The notes beneath the pieces are model-generated. The model worked only from the letters and a program-made list of their open reading frames with translations, was not told where the DNA came from and ran no database searches. Of a DNA stretch of 36,032 nt, positions 7,813 through 16,167 are shown piece after piece. The stretch lies in contig DAHXNO010000057.1 of NCBI GenBank assembly GCA_027365345.1, positions 1 to 36,032 on the forward strand, in the 5' to 3' direction. Both the position numbers and the translations under genes were made by a program. The stretch is from Granulicella sp. (GTDB taxonomy: Bacteria > Acidobacteriota > Terriglobia > Terriglobales > Acidobacteriaceae). Numbering within the stretch: the stretch's first letter is position 1; every line of letters starts with the position of its first letter.

Positions 7813-10068
7813 ATGACGGGCCAGGTGACCAACGCGCGTCTTAGCTTTGGGCTTTACGAGATCAACATCCAGACAGGAGAACTCTGGAAAGCGGGCTTCC
7901 GCATCAAGTTGCAGGGACAACCCTTCAAGGTCCTGGCCATGCTTCTGGAGAGGCCAGGGCAGGTAGTCTCCCGAGAGGAACTGCAAGAACGACTCTGGGG
8001 CAAAGACACCGTGGTCGACTTCGACCACTCCCTCGGAACCGCCATCAATAAGATCCGCGAGGCGCTGGGCGACTCTGCCGATAACCCTCGTTTCATTGAG
8101 ACGCTAGCCCGCCGCGGCTATCGCTTTGTTGCCCCGGTCGGGGTCATCGGACCAGTCCCTGAGTCCCCAGCCGAACCCAACCAGGGCGTGGCCTCCCATC
8201 CCCTAGCCGCAAGCGACTCCGCATACCATGACGAAGGGCATCTGGCGGAGGGGGGACCAAGAACCCCTGGCACAGAGGCTGAGTCCGCATCCGTAGCGGC
8301 CGCGTTCACGGCCAGCCATGTGGATGGCGCGGTTTCGAGCACCCGTCTCTCAGCTCAGATGTTCTGGGCCTCCATCGGCTTGTGTGTGCTTATCGCGCTA
8401 GCGCTGGGCTACTACGCCGGCTCTTCGCGTACGACTACCGTTCCACCGCACATCTCCCAGATCACGCATAACGGGCATCTGGCGCCCAGCGTTTCCAGCA
8501 TGGAGAACTTTGCCGCAGCCACAACCGATGGCGTGCGTCTGTATGCGGCCACGATCGACGGTGGCCACTCTGTTCTCTCCTCGATCTCCATCTCTGGAGG
8601 CGTGGTGGAACCCATCAATATCCCTGCCGAGGTGGCCAGCCCCGCCCTAGGTGACATCTCCCCGGATGGCTCAAGGTTGCTTCTCCGCGACCATCTGTCG
8701 CCGGAGTCTGAGCAGCCGCTATGGGTTGTGCCCACAACCGGGGGATCTGCGCTTCGGGTGGGCGACGTGCTGGCCCACGACGCCACGTTCATGCCGGACG
8801 GAGACGGCATCCTTTACGCCAACGGCAATGACCTGTACCTGACACGGCTCTCTGGCCAGCAACCCGTGCACTACGCCTCGCTGCCGGGCCGGGCCTTCTG
8901 GTTGCGCTGGAGGCCCAACGGAACTCTGCTGCGATTCACCATCCTGGACCCGGTTACCCATACCCTCTCTCTGTGGCAGATCACGCCGACGAACCACACG
9001 CCGCAGCGTATTCTGGCCGGCTTCAACCAACTGGCGGGCGAGTGCTGCGGTGTGTGGACGGCCAACGGCCGGCACTTCGTCTTTGAGTCGTCGAAGGGCG
9101 GAAGCAACAATCTTTGGGAGCTCTCTGACAGCTCCACCTCGCATCCCATCCGCCTGACCGACGGTCCGCTGGACTTCGAGTGCCCTATCGCCGCCCGCAC
9201 GGGGAACCGAATCTTCTTCATGGGTACGGACTCCCGCTCTGAACTCGAATCGGTCTCTGCCGGCGGCGAACTGATCCCCGTCAAAAACTTTCTTTCTGAT
9301 GCGGTCCGTGTGGAGTACAGCCGCGATGGACACTGGGTAGCCTGGACGGACACGCAGGGCCAGCTATGGCGCGCACGCTCCGATGGCACGGAGAAGATCC
9401 AGATTACGCCTGGGACGCTCTCCGCCTTTCTGGCCAGGTGGTCTCCGGATGGCTCGCGCTTGGCGATCATGGCCCGCGAGGCCGGAAGACCGTGGGAGAT
9501 CTACATTACCAGCGCCAATGGAGGGAATTTGGTCCCGTTGCTGCATCAGAGGCAGAATGCGGCTGACCCCTCCTGGACTCCCGACGGCAAGTTCATTGTG
9601 TTTGGCAGCACCAACGATGAGATGGGCAAGGACAACGCCAACCGCTCCTTGCACATGGTTAACGTGGCCAGCGGCGCGATGGAGGAGATTCCCGGCTCCG
9701 ATGGGCTCTTCAGCCCGCGCTGCTCCCCCGATGGACGCTACATCGCGGCGCTCTCTCTGGATCAGCGCCAGGTGCGCCTTTACACCGTGGCGACCCATAC
9801 CTGGACCACCCTGAAGGTACCCTCGGGCGCAGACCCGATATGGTCCCCGGACAGCCACTACTTGTTCCTCCACGCCTCACTGGATCCCGCCCAACCTATC
9901 GACAGGGTCGCGATTCCGGATGGCCATGTCGACGAGGTGGTCCGTCTGGCAGACTCCCGCGAACACGACGCCGTGGACTACGTCTTTGGTGGCCTCACGC
10001 TGGATGGCCGCCCGTTCATTCGGGCGAGGGTGTTCACCGGCAACTTCTACTCGCTTGATGTTTCGTAG
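7813..10068 (+). CDS. Membrane-spanning winged-helix regulator with C-terminal beta-propeller
   Basis: This is a 751-residue one-component regulator of the CadC/ToxR layout. Residues about 10-110 form an OmpR/PhoB-type winged helix (LERPGQVVSREELQERLW, then TLARRGYRFVAPV). A linker rich in Ala, Ser, Glu and Pro leads to one membrane segment at about 183-203 (MFWASIGLCVLIALALGYYA). The remaining 540 residues, outside the cytoplasm, show repeated PD40/TolB-like beta-propeller blades (ISPDGSRLLL, YSRDGHWVAWT, WSPDGSRLAIM, WTPDGKFIVFG, CSPDGRYIAAL). The start at 7813 has AAGGA close upstream. Such proteins are numerous in Acidobacteriota. It is divergent from the receptor relic and precedes a barrel protein, so it may sense a periplasmic ligand and control envelope genes; its targets are not known from sequence. 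Confidence 0.9.
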   Translation: MTGQVTNARLSFGLYEINIQTGELWKAGFRIKLQGQPFKVLAMLLERPGQVVSREELQERLWGKDTVVDFDHSLGTAINKIREALGDSADNPRFIETLARRGYRFVAPVGVIGPVPESPAEPNQGVASHPLAASDSAYHDEGHLAEGGPRTPGTEAESASVAAAFTASHVDGAVSSTRLSAQMFWASIGLCVLIALALGYYAGSSRTTTVPPHISQITHNGHLAPSVSSMENFAAATTDGVRLYAATIDGGHSVLSSISISGGVVEPINIPAEVASPALGDISPDGSRLLLRDHLSPESEQPLWVVPTTGGSALRVGDVLAHDATFMPDGDGILYANGNDLYLTRLSGQQPVHYASLPGRAFWLRWRPNGTLLRFTILDPVTHTLSLWQITPTNHTPQRILAGFNQLAGECCGVWTANGRHFVFESSKGGSNNLWELSDSSTSHPIRLTDGPLDFECPIAARTGNRIFFMGTDSRSELESVSAGGELIPVKNFLSDAVRVEYSRDGHWVAWTDTQGQLWRARSDGTEKIQITPGTLSAFLARWSPDGSRLAIMAREAGRPWEIYITSANGGNLVPLLHQRQNAADPSWTPDGKFIVFGSTNDEMGKDNANRSLHMVNVASGAMEEIPGSDGLFSPRCSPDGRYIAALSLDQRQVRLYTVATHTWTTLKVPSGADPIWSPDSHYLFLHASLDPAQPIDRVAIPDGHVDEVVRLADSREHDAVDYVFGGLTLDGRPFIRARVFTGNFYSLDVS

Positions 10069-10292
10069 CCAGTGGAGCTGAAGATCAGGCGGTCTGGGCC
10101 CGGTGGTGCTGGCAGGATGATTTTGCCGGTCAGGCACGAAGGGAGCGCCGAGGGCGTTGCCCGCTCCATCGTTGCCCTGCGGAACGATCCGATGAACCGC
10201 GGAGACAAATCTGAGGCATTCTTGATGGATTGCTTACGTTTTCTTAACGGGGGTCGCCGATAGGATGGACTCGTTGAGAAGGAGACGGATGC

Positions 10293-11480
10293 TTGAAGGC
10301 TAACGGATTGGTTGCAGCCATGCTGGGCTGCATGATGGGGATGCAGGCGCCGGGACAGGCTACGCCTGCATCCGTGGCGGCTCCGTCGCCGCTGCCCACC
10401 CCTGCGCTCAGCGGGCCGCTGCAGTGGCTTCCGCCAGCCGTCTTGCATGCCGGCCCGCTGGGCAAGCTGGACGCCAACGGAATCGTCTCCGGCTATGGCC
10501 TCTACCAGGACAATCACGTGCCGGGTGACAACATCGGACAGGCGACCCTGAGCAACGGCCTGTTATTTCTTCAGAAGGCGGACGGGCCCGTGCAGTACTT
10601 CATCCAGACCGGAGCCTATACGATTCCCGAACTGGGCGTGCCCTTTCTCTCTGCCGCGAACACCGTGAAAGACTTCTTTGGACCGGTTCCGGTTGCCTTT
10701 CTTAAGCTGCCAGTGGGCAAGACGGCGTCGTTCCAGATCGGCTCTCTGCCGGCGCTGGTGGGAGCCGAGTCCACCTTTACCTTCCAGAACATGAACGTGG
10801 AGCGCGGCCTGTTGTGGAATCAGGAGAACGCCGTCAATCGCGGCATCCAGGTAAACCAGACTCTGGGCAAGTACTTCACCGCCTCGCTAAGCTGGAATGA
10901 CGGCTACTACTCCAACCGCTACTCCTGGGTCAGCGGCGCTCTCACCTTTACCAAGGGTGTCCATAGCCTGGCCTTTGAGGCCATGGGCAACGCCGGGTCC
11001 ACCAAATTCCAGACCCTGGCTACCCCGGTCCAGAACAACAGTTCGGTCTACGCCTTGGTCTACACCTACACCAAAGGAAACTGGATCATTCAGCCCTACT
11101 ACCAGTTCAGCGACGTTCCCACCGATGCTCGCGTGGGGGTGACGCAGGGAGCCACCACCAACGGCGGCGCTCTGCTGCTCAGCTACGCCTTCAAGCACGG
11201 ATTCTCGCTGCCGGCCCGCGTGGAGTACATCAAAACCTCCGGCAGCAGCGCCAACGGAGCGGTAAACCTGCTCTTTGGACCGGGCAGCGATGGAACCAGC
11301 GTCACCCTGACCCCCACCTGGCAAAAAGGCGCCTTCTTTGCCCGCGGCGACCTCGCCTGGGTGCACGCCGGCAGTCCCTCCCCAGGGGACGCCTTCGGCA
11401 CCCAGGGAGAGGCCCCCAACCAGCTCCGCGCCGTGGTTGAGCTCGGCATCCTCTTTGGCAGCAATATCACCGGCAAGTAA
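10293..11480 (+). CDS. Outer-membrane beta-barrel protein (putative porin, BBP2/OmpL-like)
   Basis: The protein has 395 residues. A short hydrophobic leader (about residues 4-22) is followed by a Pro/Ala-rich stretch and then a run of alternating aromatic and polar strands. Examples are FTASLSWNDGYYSNRYSWV, VYALVYTYTKGNWIIQPYYQF and GALLLSYAFKHGFSLPARVEY, typical of barrel porins with outward-facing aromatic girdles. The start is a TTG at 10293 with AAGGAG eight bases upstream; the nearby ATG at 10289 is out of frame and stops after four codons. It lies 224 bases after the membrane regulator and may be one of its targets. The end (LGILFGSNITGK) does not finish with Phe, so the last strand is probably slightly internal. 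The family assignment is by pattern, not by a diagnostic motif. Confidence 0.75.
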   Translation: MKANGLVAAMLGCMMGMQAPGQATPASVAAPSPLPTPALSGPLQWLPPAVLHAGPLGKLDANGIVSGYGLYQDNHVPGDNIGQATLSNGLLFLQKADGPVQYFIQTGAYTIPELGVPFLSAANTVKDFFGPVPVAFLKLPVGKTASFQIGSLPALVGAESTFTFQNMNVERGLLWNQENAVNRGIQVNQTLGKYFTASLSWNDGYYSNRYSWVSGALTFTKGVHSLAFEAMGNAGSTKFQTLATPVQNNSSVYALVYTYTKGNWIIQPYYQFSDVPTDARVGVTQGATTNGGALLLSYAFKHGFSLPARVEYIKTSGSSANGAVNLLFGPGSDGTSVTLTPTWQKGAFFARGDLAWVHAGSPSPGDAFGTQGEAPNQLRAVVELGILFGSNITGK

Positions 11481-11721
11481 CCTTCCCCATCCCTGCTGGT
11501 TCGGCATTCTCCGCAAAAAGCGGGGGCACGGCGTAACATGAAGAAGATGCTGGCGGATGGTGAGGCTCAGCAGGAGACGGACGAGCCAGGGACGCTGTGA
11601 CGGATGGCACCGGATGCCGAGGTTGAGGAGTTTATGCTGGGTCTGTGGCGCGCCTGGAAGCCTTGAGATTCGAAGCAGAAGAGCCGGCAAATTCCTGTTG
11701 CATTTGGTGTATAGTAAAGGG

Positions 11722-11734
11722 GACCAACTTGGTC
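11722..11734. promoter_or_regulatory. Palindrome upstream of feoA, operator candidate
   Basis: GACCAACTTGGTC is a perfect inverted repeat (6-base arms, one central base) ending 14 bases before the feoA start. A TATAGT hexamer lies just upstream at 11710-11715. This position suits a repressor site for iron control, but the sequence does not match the usual Fur or DtxR consensus. Confidence 0.3.
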
Positions 11735-11748
11735 GGATATGTGGTCCG

Positions 11749-12006
11749 ATGAATGTTCTAGCTTTGAGTGATGCGAAGGTCGGCAGTACGGGCGTGGTGG
11801 AACGTATTGAGCTGCCGGACGAGGTGAGTGATTACCTTGCGCATCTTGGATTTCTGCCCGGGACCAAGGTCGAGATTCTGCGCCATGCTCCGGCGGGCGA
11901 TCCACGCGTGTACCGCATTGATGGCATTGAAGTTGGACTTCGCAATGAGACCGCGCGGCATATCTTTTTAACGCTCCCCTCTGAGACGAGCGAGGAGGCG
12001 GCATGA
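11749..12006 (+). CDS. feoA: FeoA, ferrous iron transport accessory protein
   Basis: This 85-residue SH3-like protein assists the FeoB ferrous-iron channel on the cytoplasmic side. It shows the family pattern: a short N-terminal strand, VERIELPDEVSDYLAHLGF, then a turn at LPGTKVEILR, and EVGLRNETARHIFL near the C-terminus. The ATG at 11749 was chosen because it gives the usual FeoA length (75-90 residues) and starts right before the conserved domain; the frame is open further upstream but that part has no family resemblance. No strong ribosome-binding site is visible. Its stop overlaps the feoB start (ATGA), implying translational coupling. A palindrome at 11722-11734 may regulate the operon. 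Confidence 0.93.
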   Translation: MNVLALSDAKVGSTGVVERIELPDEVSDYLAHLGFLPGTKVEILRHAPAGDPRVYRIDGIEVGLRNETARHIFLTLPSETSEEAA

Positions 12007-13913
12007 GCTGCCACTCCTCGGTTGCGGAGCCGATGGAGGAGACTCCTGTCTCTGCGCCGGGAGCCCCGTCCCGGTTGCGTACGGTTGCGCTGGTGGGACC
12101 TCCGAACTGCGGCAAGTCGACGCTTTTCAATCGCCTGACGGGGATGCGCCAGAAGGTGGCCAATTACCCCGGAGTGACGGTGGAACACCACTCGGGAAGG
12201 ATGAAGGGGATCGGGCGCAACGACCTGACGCTGATCGATCTGCCGGGAATCTATTCGCTGGCGACCTACTCTGAAGACGCCCGTGTGGCCGTGGACGTGC
12301 TGACGGGCAAGATGCCCGGGGTTCCCAAGCCGGACAGCATTCTTCTGATTCTGGATGTGACTCACCTGAACCGGCAACTGATGCTGGCGGCTCCGGTGTT
12401 CTCCATGGGGCTGCCGACGCTCGTCCTGCTGAATATGGCGGACCAGTTGGAGGCGCGGGGCGGCAAGATTGATCCGCTGGGATTGGCGCGGGAGCTGGGA
12501 CATCCGGTGGCGCTGATCAGCGCGGCGCAGGGTAAGGGTCTGGAGGCGATTCCGGAGTTTCTTCTGCGCGCCAGCATGCACCTGGACGAGAGACTGCGGC
12601 CGGTGCAGTTGCCCGTGCTGCAGAGCGCCGCCTCCTGCCGAAGCTGGGCGAGCCAGGTAACCGGCCGGACGAAGTACCAGACGCCGGCGGCTTCATTGTG
12701 GACCCGGCGGCTGGACAGCCTGTTGCTGCACCGGATCTTTGGACCGCTGTTCTTCCTGGCGGTGGTGGTGGCGGTGTTCCAGGTGGTGTTTAGCCTGGGC
12801 CAGCCACTGAGCGATGGGCTGGGAACGCTGCTGACCCATGCCGGCGCGCGGGCCGCGCTGCTACTGCCCGACAACTGGCTGCGCGTGATGCTGCGCGATG
12901 GCCTGTGGAATGGCGTGCAGTCTGTTCTGGTGTTCCTTCCCCAGATCCTGCTGCTGTTCTTATTCATTGGCGTGTTGGAGGACTCCGGGTACCTGGCCAG
13001 GGCAGCATTGATTGCAGACCGGGTGATGCGTTCCATTGGGCTGAACGGCAAGGCCTTTATTCCCTTGCTCTCCGCCTATGCGTGCGCGGTTCCGGCCATT
13101 ATGGCCACGCGCACCATTGAAAACAAGCGGGAGCGAGTGGCTACGATTTTGATTGCGCCGTTCATGACCTGCTCAGCCCGGCTACCGATCTACACGCTGA
13201 TCATTGCGGCGTTTATCCCCGATCAGCGCTTCCTGGGCGGGGTGCTGGGGCTGCGCGCCCTGACGATGCTGGGGCTGTATGTGATTGGGTTCCTGGCCGC
13301 TCTGCTGACGGCGAAGATGTTGAACTCCTCGGTGATGAAGGCTTCGCACGCTCCTTTTATTCTGGAGCTGCCGCAGTATCGCTGGCCGACGTTCAAGTCG
13401 CTGGGGTTCCGGCTGTATGATCGCGGCAAACTCTTTCTGCACAAGGCCGGGACGGTGATCCTTGCCGTCACCTTCCTGGTATGGGTGTTCAGCGTGCTGC
13501 CGATCCATGGCGGACAGTTCTCTGACCTCTCCAGCAGCATGATTGCGCACCTGGGAAGATGGATTGAGCCGGCGATCCGGCCCTTGGGCTTCAACTGGAA
13601 GATTGGCGTAGGGTTGCTGAGTTCCGTGGTGGCCCGCGAGGTGATTGTAGGAACGCTGGGAACGTTGTATGGCGTGGATCCGGCCACGCATGCGCTGGGA
13701 CTGCAGGCGGCGCTGCGACACGACATCACCCTGGGCGGAGCGCTGGCCCTGGTGGTGTTCTTTGCCTTTGCGATGCAGTGCACCTCGACACTGGTGGTGG
13801 TGCGGCGGGAGACCAATAGCTGGAAGCTGCCCGCTCTGCAGTTCGCTTACATGACCACGGTGGCGTACGTGGCGGCCCTGCTGACCAACCAGTTGATTCT
13901 GCATCTGCTGTAG
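12003..13913 (+). CDS. feoB: FeoB, GTP-dependent ferrous iron transporter
   Basis: This is an inner-membrane Fe(II) importer. The N-terminal G domain has G1 GPPNCGKST (residues 32-40), G2 near GVTVE (57-61), G3 DLPG (79-82) and G4 NMAD (144-147). The membrane part follows from about residue 240, with the gate motifs around YLARAALIADRVMRSIGLNG and AIMATRTIENKRERV, the conserved CSARLPIYTL, and a second gate near SSVVAREVIVGTLGTLYG. At 636 residues it is at the short end for the family, with a compact linker between the G domain and membrane part. GAGGAGG lies upstream of the ATG, which overlaps the feoA stop. No feoC is seen downstream; the next sequence is an hsdM stub. Confidence 0.97.
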   Translation: MSCHSSVAEPMEETPVSAPGAPSRLRTVALVGPPNCGKSTLFNRLTGMRQKVANYPGVTVEHHSGRMKGIGRNDLTLIDLPGIYSLATYSEDARVAVDVLTGKMPGVPKPDSILLILDVTHLNRQLMLAAPVFSMGLPTLVLLNMADQLEARGGKIDPLGLARELGHPVALISAAQGKGLEAIPEFLLRASMHLDERLRPVQLPVLQSAASCRSWASQVTGRTKYQTPAASLWTRRLDSLLLHRIFGPLFFLAVVVAVFQVVFSLGQPLSDGLGTLLTHAGARAALLLPDNWLRVMLRDGLWNGVQSVLVFLPQILLLFLFIGVLEDSGYLARAALIADRVMRSIGLNGKAFIPLLSAYACAVPAIMATRTIENKRERVATILIAPFMTCSARLPIYTLIIAAFIPDQRFLGGVLGLRALTMLGLYVIGFLAALLTAKMLNSSVMKASHAPFILELPQYRWPTFKSLGFRLYDRGKLFLHKAGTVILAVTFLVWVFSVLPIHGGQFSDLSSSMIAHLGRWIEPAIRPLGFNWKIGVGLLSSVVAREVIVGTLGTLYGVDPATHALGLQAALRHDITLGGALALVVFFAFAMQCTSTLVVVRRETNSWKLPALQFAYMTTVAYVAALLTNQLILHLL

Positions 13914-13980
13914 GGCGGACACCGGCCACAGCGAGCGGGGTTGAGCGAGCGTGTGAGGCTATATTGGATCCTGCCGTTCC

Positions 13981-14179
13981 ATAGAGCTGGAGGAGATTTG
14001 CGGGCGTGGATACGTCCTGACGCCGGGGCGCTACGTTGGCGCCGAGGAAGGGAAGGATGACCATGAGGCCTTTGCAGAGAAAGATCAAGAAGCTCACGTC
14101 GCTACTCTCCGAACAGATGGACAAAGGCGCGGAGTTGGATGCGGTGATCCGCGGGAAGCTTGAGGGCGGTGTGGTCTGA
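13981..14179 (+). pseudogene. hsdM: C-terminal stub of type I restriction-modification methyltransferase HsdM, frameshifted
   Basis: The first frame reads IELEEICGRGYVLTPGRYVG and continues AEEGKDDHEAFAEK. This is the conserved end of HsdM (N6-adenine methyltransferase subunit), where GYVLTPGRYVG is highly characteristic. The homology then moves to another frame (KIKKLTSLLSEQMDKGAELD followed by AVIRGKLEGG) with a stop at 14177-14179. One extra A in the AAA at 14080-14082 accounts for the shift. No catalytic part (no NPPY/DPPF) is present upstream, which is feoB. So this is a dead remnant of a restriction-modification locus, left next to the HEPN/nucleotidyltransferase pair. From 14180 to 14354 I see nothing assignable. 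Confidence 0.85.
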
Positions 14180-14354
14180 GGTAGCTGCTGCGCTGGGAGG
14201 CGCCAAGCAATCCTTGACCGTTCCCACTAAGGATCGTGGTGAACTTACAGGTGTTCTTTGCGCGTTCGCCACAGGCATCGACGTTGGCATTGCGGCGGTA
14301 TCATCTGAATGGATCTGTTGGGCGGCGCTTTTTTGAATCGGAGAGACCGAAGCG

Positions 14355-14777
14355 ATGATCGATTATGAGAAGCTGCAAAAGTCGCTCAAGCATCTGGAGC
14401 TTCAGTTTGAGAATTACCAACGCGCCAAGGACAGGGCGGAACTCACCGATCTTGACCGCGAAGCCATTGGCGAGTCTGTTATCCAGCGATTTGAAACCTG
14501 CTATGACACGCTGTGGAAGACGCTCAAGCGGTATCTGACCGAAGAGGCCGGTCTAGCCGATACGCCAAACAGTCCCAAGCCGCTCCTGAAGCTGGCCGGG
14601 CAGAACCACCTTCTGGCTGCTCCCGTTGAACAGTGGCTGAAGTATGCGGACGCGCGTGTCAGCACGGCGCATGACTACAGTGGCGAAAAGGCCGGGGAGT
14701 ATCTAGCCATCATGCCCGGCTTTCTCAAGGACGCTATCAGCCTGGTGCAGACGATGACAGGACAGACCTGGAGATGA
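14355..14777 (+). CDS. hepT: HEPN-domain toxin of HepT/HI0074 type
   Basis: The 140-residue helical protein belongs to the HI0074 (nucleotidyltransferase substrate-binding) branch of HEPN. Residues 101-108, RVSTAHDY, give a complete RX4HXY motif: Arg101 and His106 are the expected RNase residues, and Tyr108 matches the position that the partner AMPylates in studied HepT/MntA systems. GGAGAG lies upstream of the ATG. The gene overlaps the next one by ATGA, so the two are translationally coupled. Known role of the family: RNase toxin neutralised by its nucleotidyltransferase antitoxin, sometimes linked to phage defence. An hsdM stub just upstream on the same strand suggests the pair came in with, or sat inside, a type I restriction-modification locus. 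The symbol is by analogy. Confidence 0.9.
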   Translation: MIDYEKLQKSLKHLELQFENYQRAKDRAELTDLDREAIGESVIQRFETCYDTLWKTLKRYLTEEAGLADTPNSPKPLLKLAGQNHLLAAPVEQWLKYADARVSTAHDYSGEKAGEYLAIMPGFLKDAISLVQTMTGQTWR

Positions 14778-15100
14778 ATGCGACGATAGACATCACGAGC
14801 GCGCAGCGCGAGATGCTGGCGGGTCTGTTGCAACGATATCTTCCCGGGGTCGCGGTATGGGCCTATGGCTCGCGGGTGAAGGGATCGGCGCGTAAGCACT
14901 CCGATCTTGACCTGGTCGTTTTCAGTACTGCTGAGCAGCGTTCCGCGGTGAGTGAACTGCAAGACGCGCTGGACGAATGCAATCTGCCTTTTCTGGTCGA
15001 CCTGCATGTTTGGGATGAGATTCCAGAGCGCTTTCGCGAGATCGTGCGCAAGGAGTATGTCTTGGTTCAGGAAGCAGCCGACAGGGACGTGGCAACGTGA
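14774..15100 (+). CDS. mntA: MNT-type nucleotidyltransferase antitoxin (MntA/HI0073-like)
   Basis: The 108-residue minimal nucleotidyltransferase carries an exact GSX10DXD signature: Gly32-Ser33, then Asp44 and Asp46 (GSRVKGSARKHSDLD), which binds metal and nucleotide. A third acidic residue near Asp79 (FLVDLHVWDEIP) would complete the active site. In characterised pairs this enzyme transfers AMP to the HEPN toxin tyrosine and so silences it. It starts inside the stop of the toxin gene. The toxin-first order and the intact motifs in both genes suggest a working module. It converges with a short-chain dehydrogenase across a 197-base gap that holds a palindrome. The symbol is by analogy with the HepT/MntA system. 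Confidence 0.9.
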   Translation: MNATIDITSAQREMLAGLLQRYLPGVAVWAYGSRVKGSARKHSDLDLVVFSTAEQRSAVSELQDALDECNLPFLVDLHVWDEIPERFREIVRKEYVLVQEAADRDVAT

Positions 15101-15200
15101 GCGCCGACGGCGATAGCAGGAGAACGTTCCAAGGTGGTGGTGACCGCGGCCGTATCGACGTTCCAACCCTGTCGTCATGGGGTATTAATATCCTGCAAAC

Positions 15201-15225
15201 CCACATCTCATAGAGCGAGATGTGG
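15201..15225. repeat. Intergenic palindrome between convergent genes
   Basis: CCACATCTC and GAGATGTGG form a perfect 9-base stem around ATAGAGC. Further GC-rich inverted pieces (CCGCC/GGCGG, about 15231-15248) follow. It lies between two convergent genes, so it may act as a bidirectional terminator, although no T-run follows. It also resembles REP-like intergenic palindromes. Confidence 0.45.
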
Positions 15226-15297
15226 TGCACCCGCCTTATTACGGGCGGAGAGGCCGGGTGTGGGCCACCCGCCTATGGCATCAGGCGATGCACGGTC

Positions 15298-16167
15298 CTA
15301 CGGTCGGTTTGCCAAGGTCTGGATCATCTGCTGGATCCATGGCTCGGTGTTTCTCGTCGACTCGCCCATCGCAGCATTCATCACCTCCTCCCACGCCTCC
15401 CACGTGGCCAGGCGATCTGCATAGACTGCGCGCGCCCGGGGCAGAATGGAGTTTCCAAGGCCTAGCCGCAGCGGAGGTTCGTTGGCGTCCACCAGTTTAA
15501 GGATGGCCTCCGCGGTGGCATTCGGATCGCCTTGTTCCCTGTTGGCCAGCAGGGTGAGAAACTGCCGGCGAAGTTCGTCGTAGGGCTCCAGACCGTCGGC
15601 AATCTGCCCGGAGAAACCGGTGGCATAGGCCCCGGGCTCAATCAGCGTGACCTTGATGCCGAAGGATTTGACCTCCTGCGCCAGCGCCTCATGAAGCGAT
15701 TCCACAGCCCACTTGGTGGCGCTGTAGAAGCCGACGAACGGCAACGACGTGATTCCCAGACCGCTGGAGACGCCGAGGATGTGACCGCTGCCCTGCCGAC
15801 GCAGCAACGGCAGCGCGGCGCGAATGACCCGGACCATGCCAAGGTAGTTGGCGTCGAAGATGTTGCGGATCTGTTCGTCGCTGGCCTCTTCTGTGGCCGC
15901 GAACAGATTCGTTCCGGCGTTGTTGACCAGAATGTCCAGCCGACCGAAGTGCGTGAACGCCTGCTGAACCGCCTGCCGGACCTGCTGGTCCTTGGTGACG
16001 TCCAGCGCCAGCGGCAGGGCCGCTTCTCCAAATTCCTTTCGAAGTTCGGCGACATCCGCCAGATTGCGGGCCGTGGCCGTTACCTGATCGCCGCGCCGCA
16101 ACGCCGCCTGAGCCCAGATGCGGCCGAAGCCGCGGGAGGCGCCTGTGATAAACCATGTCTTTCGCAT
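15298..16167 (-). CDS. Short-chain dehydrogenase/reductase (SDR)
   Basis: This is a classical cytoplasmic NAD(P)-dependent oxidoreductase of 289 residues. It has the TGASRGFG cofactor loop (8-15), DVT near 56-58, NNAG (82-85), a catalytic Ser in VSSG (133-136) and Tyr148/Lys152 in YSATK. The basic residue after the first strand (ARN near 33-35) favours NADP. The C-terminal 90 residues are longer than the core and typical of the group annotated as oxidoreductase/SDR with unknown substrate. GAGGA sits five bases before the ATG. It lies 152 bases downstream of nadK on the same strand, so it may be read from the same transcript. The substrate cannot be deduced. Confidence 0.93.
   Translation of the reverse strand: MRKTWFITGASRGFGRIWAQAALRRGDQVTATARNLADVAELRKEFGEAALPLALDVTKDQQVRQAVQQAFTHFGRLDILVNNAGTNLFAATEEASDEQIRNIFDANYLGMVRVIRAALPLLRRQGSGHILGVSSGLGITSLPFVGFYSATKWAVESLHEALAQEVKSFGIKVTLIEPGAYATGFSGQIADGLEPYDELRRQFLTLLANREQGDPNATAEAILKLVDANEPPLRLGLGNSILPRARAVYADRLATWEAWEEVMNAAMGESTRNTEPWIQQMIQTLANRP

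Noticed and set aside
10069-10292. Minus-strand frame ending in KIILPAPPGPDRLIFSS between the regulator and the barrel protein
   Set aside because: The short stretch looks protein-like but has no start, domain or known match I can name.
11538-11600. A 20-codon open frame (MKKMLADGEAQQETDEPGTL) ahead of feoA
   Set aside because: It is too short, has no good ribosome-binding site, and does not resemble any known leader peptide.
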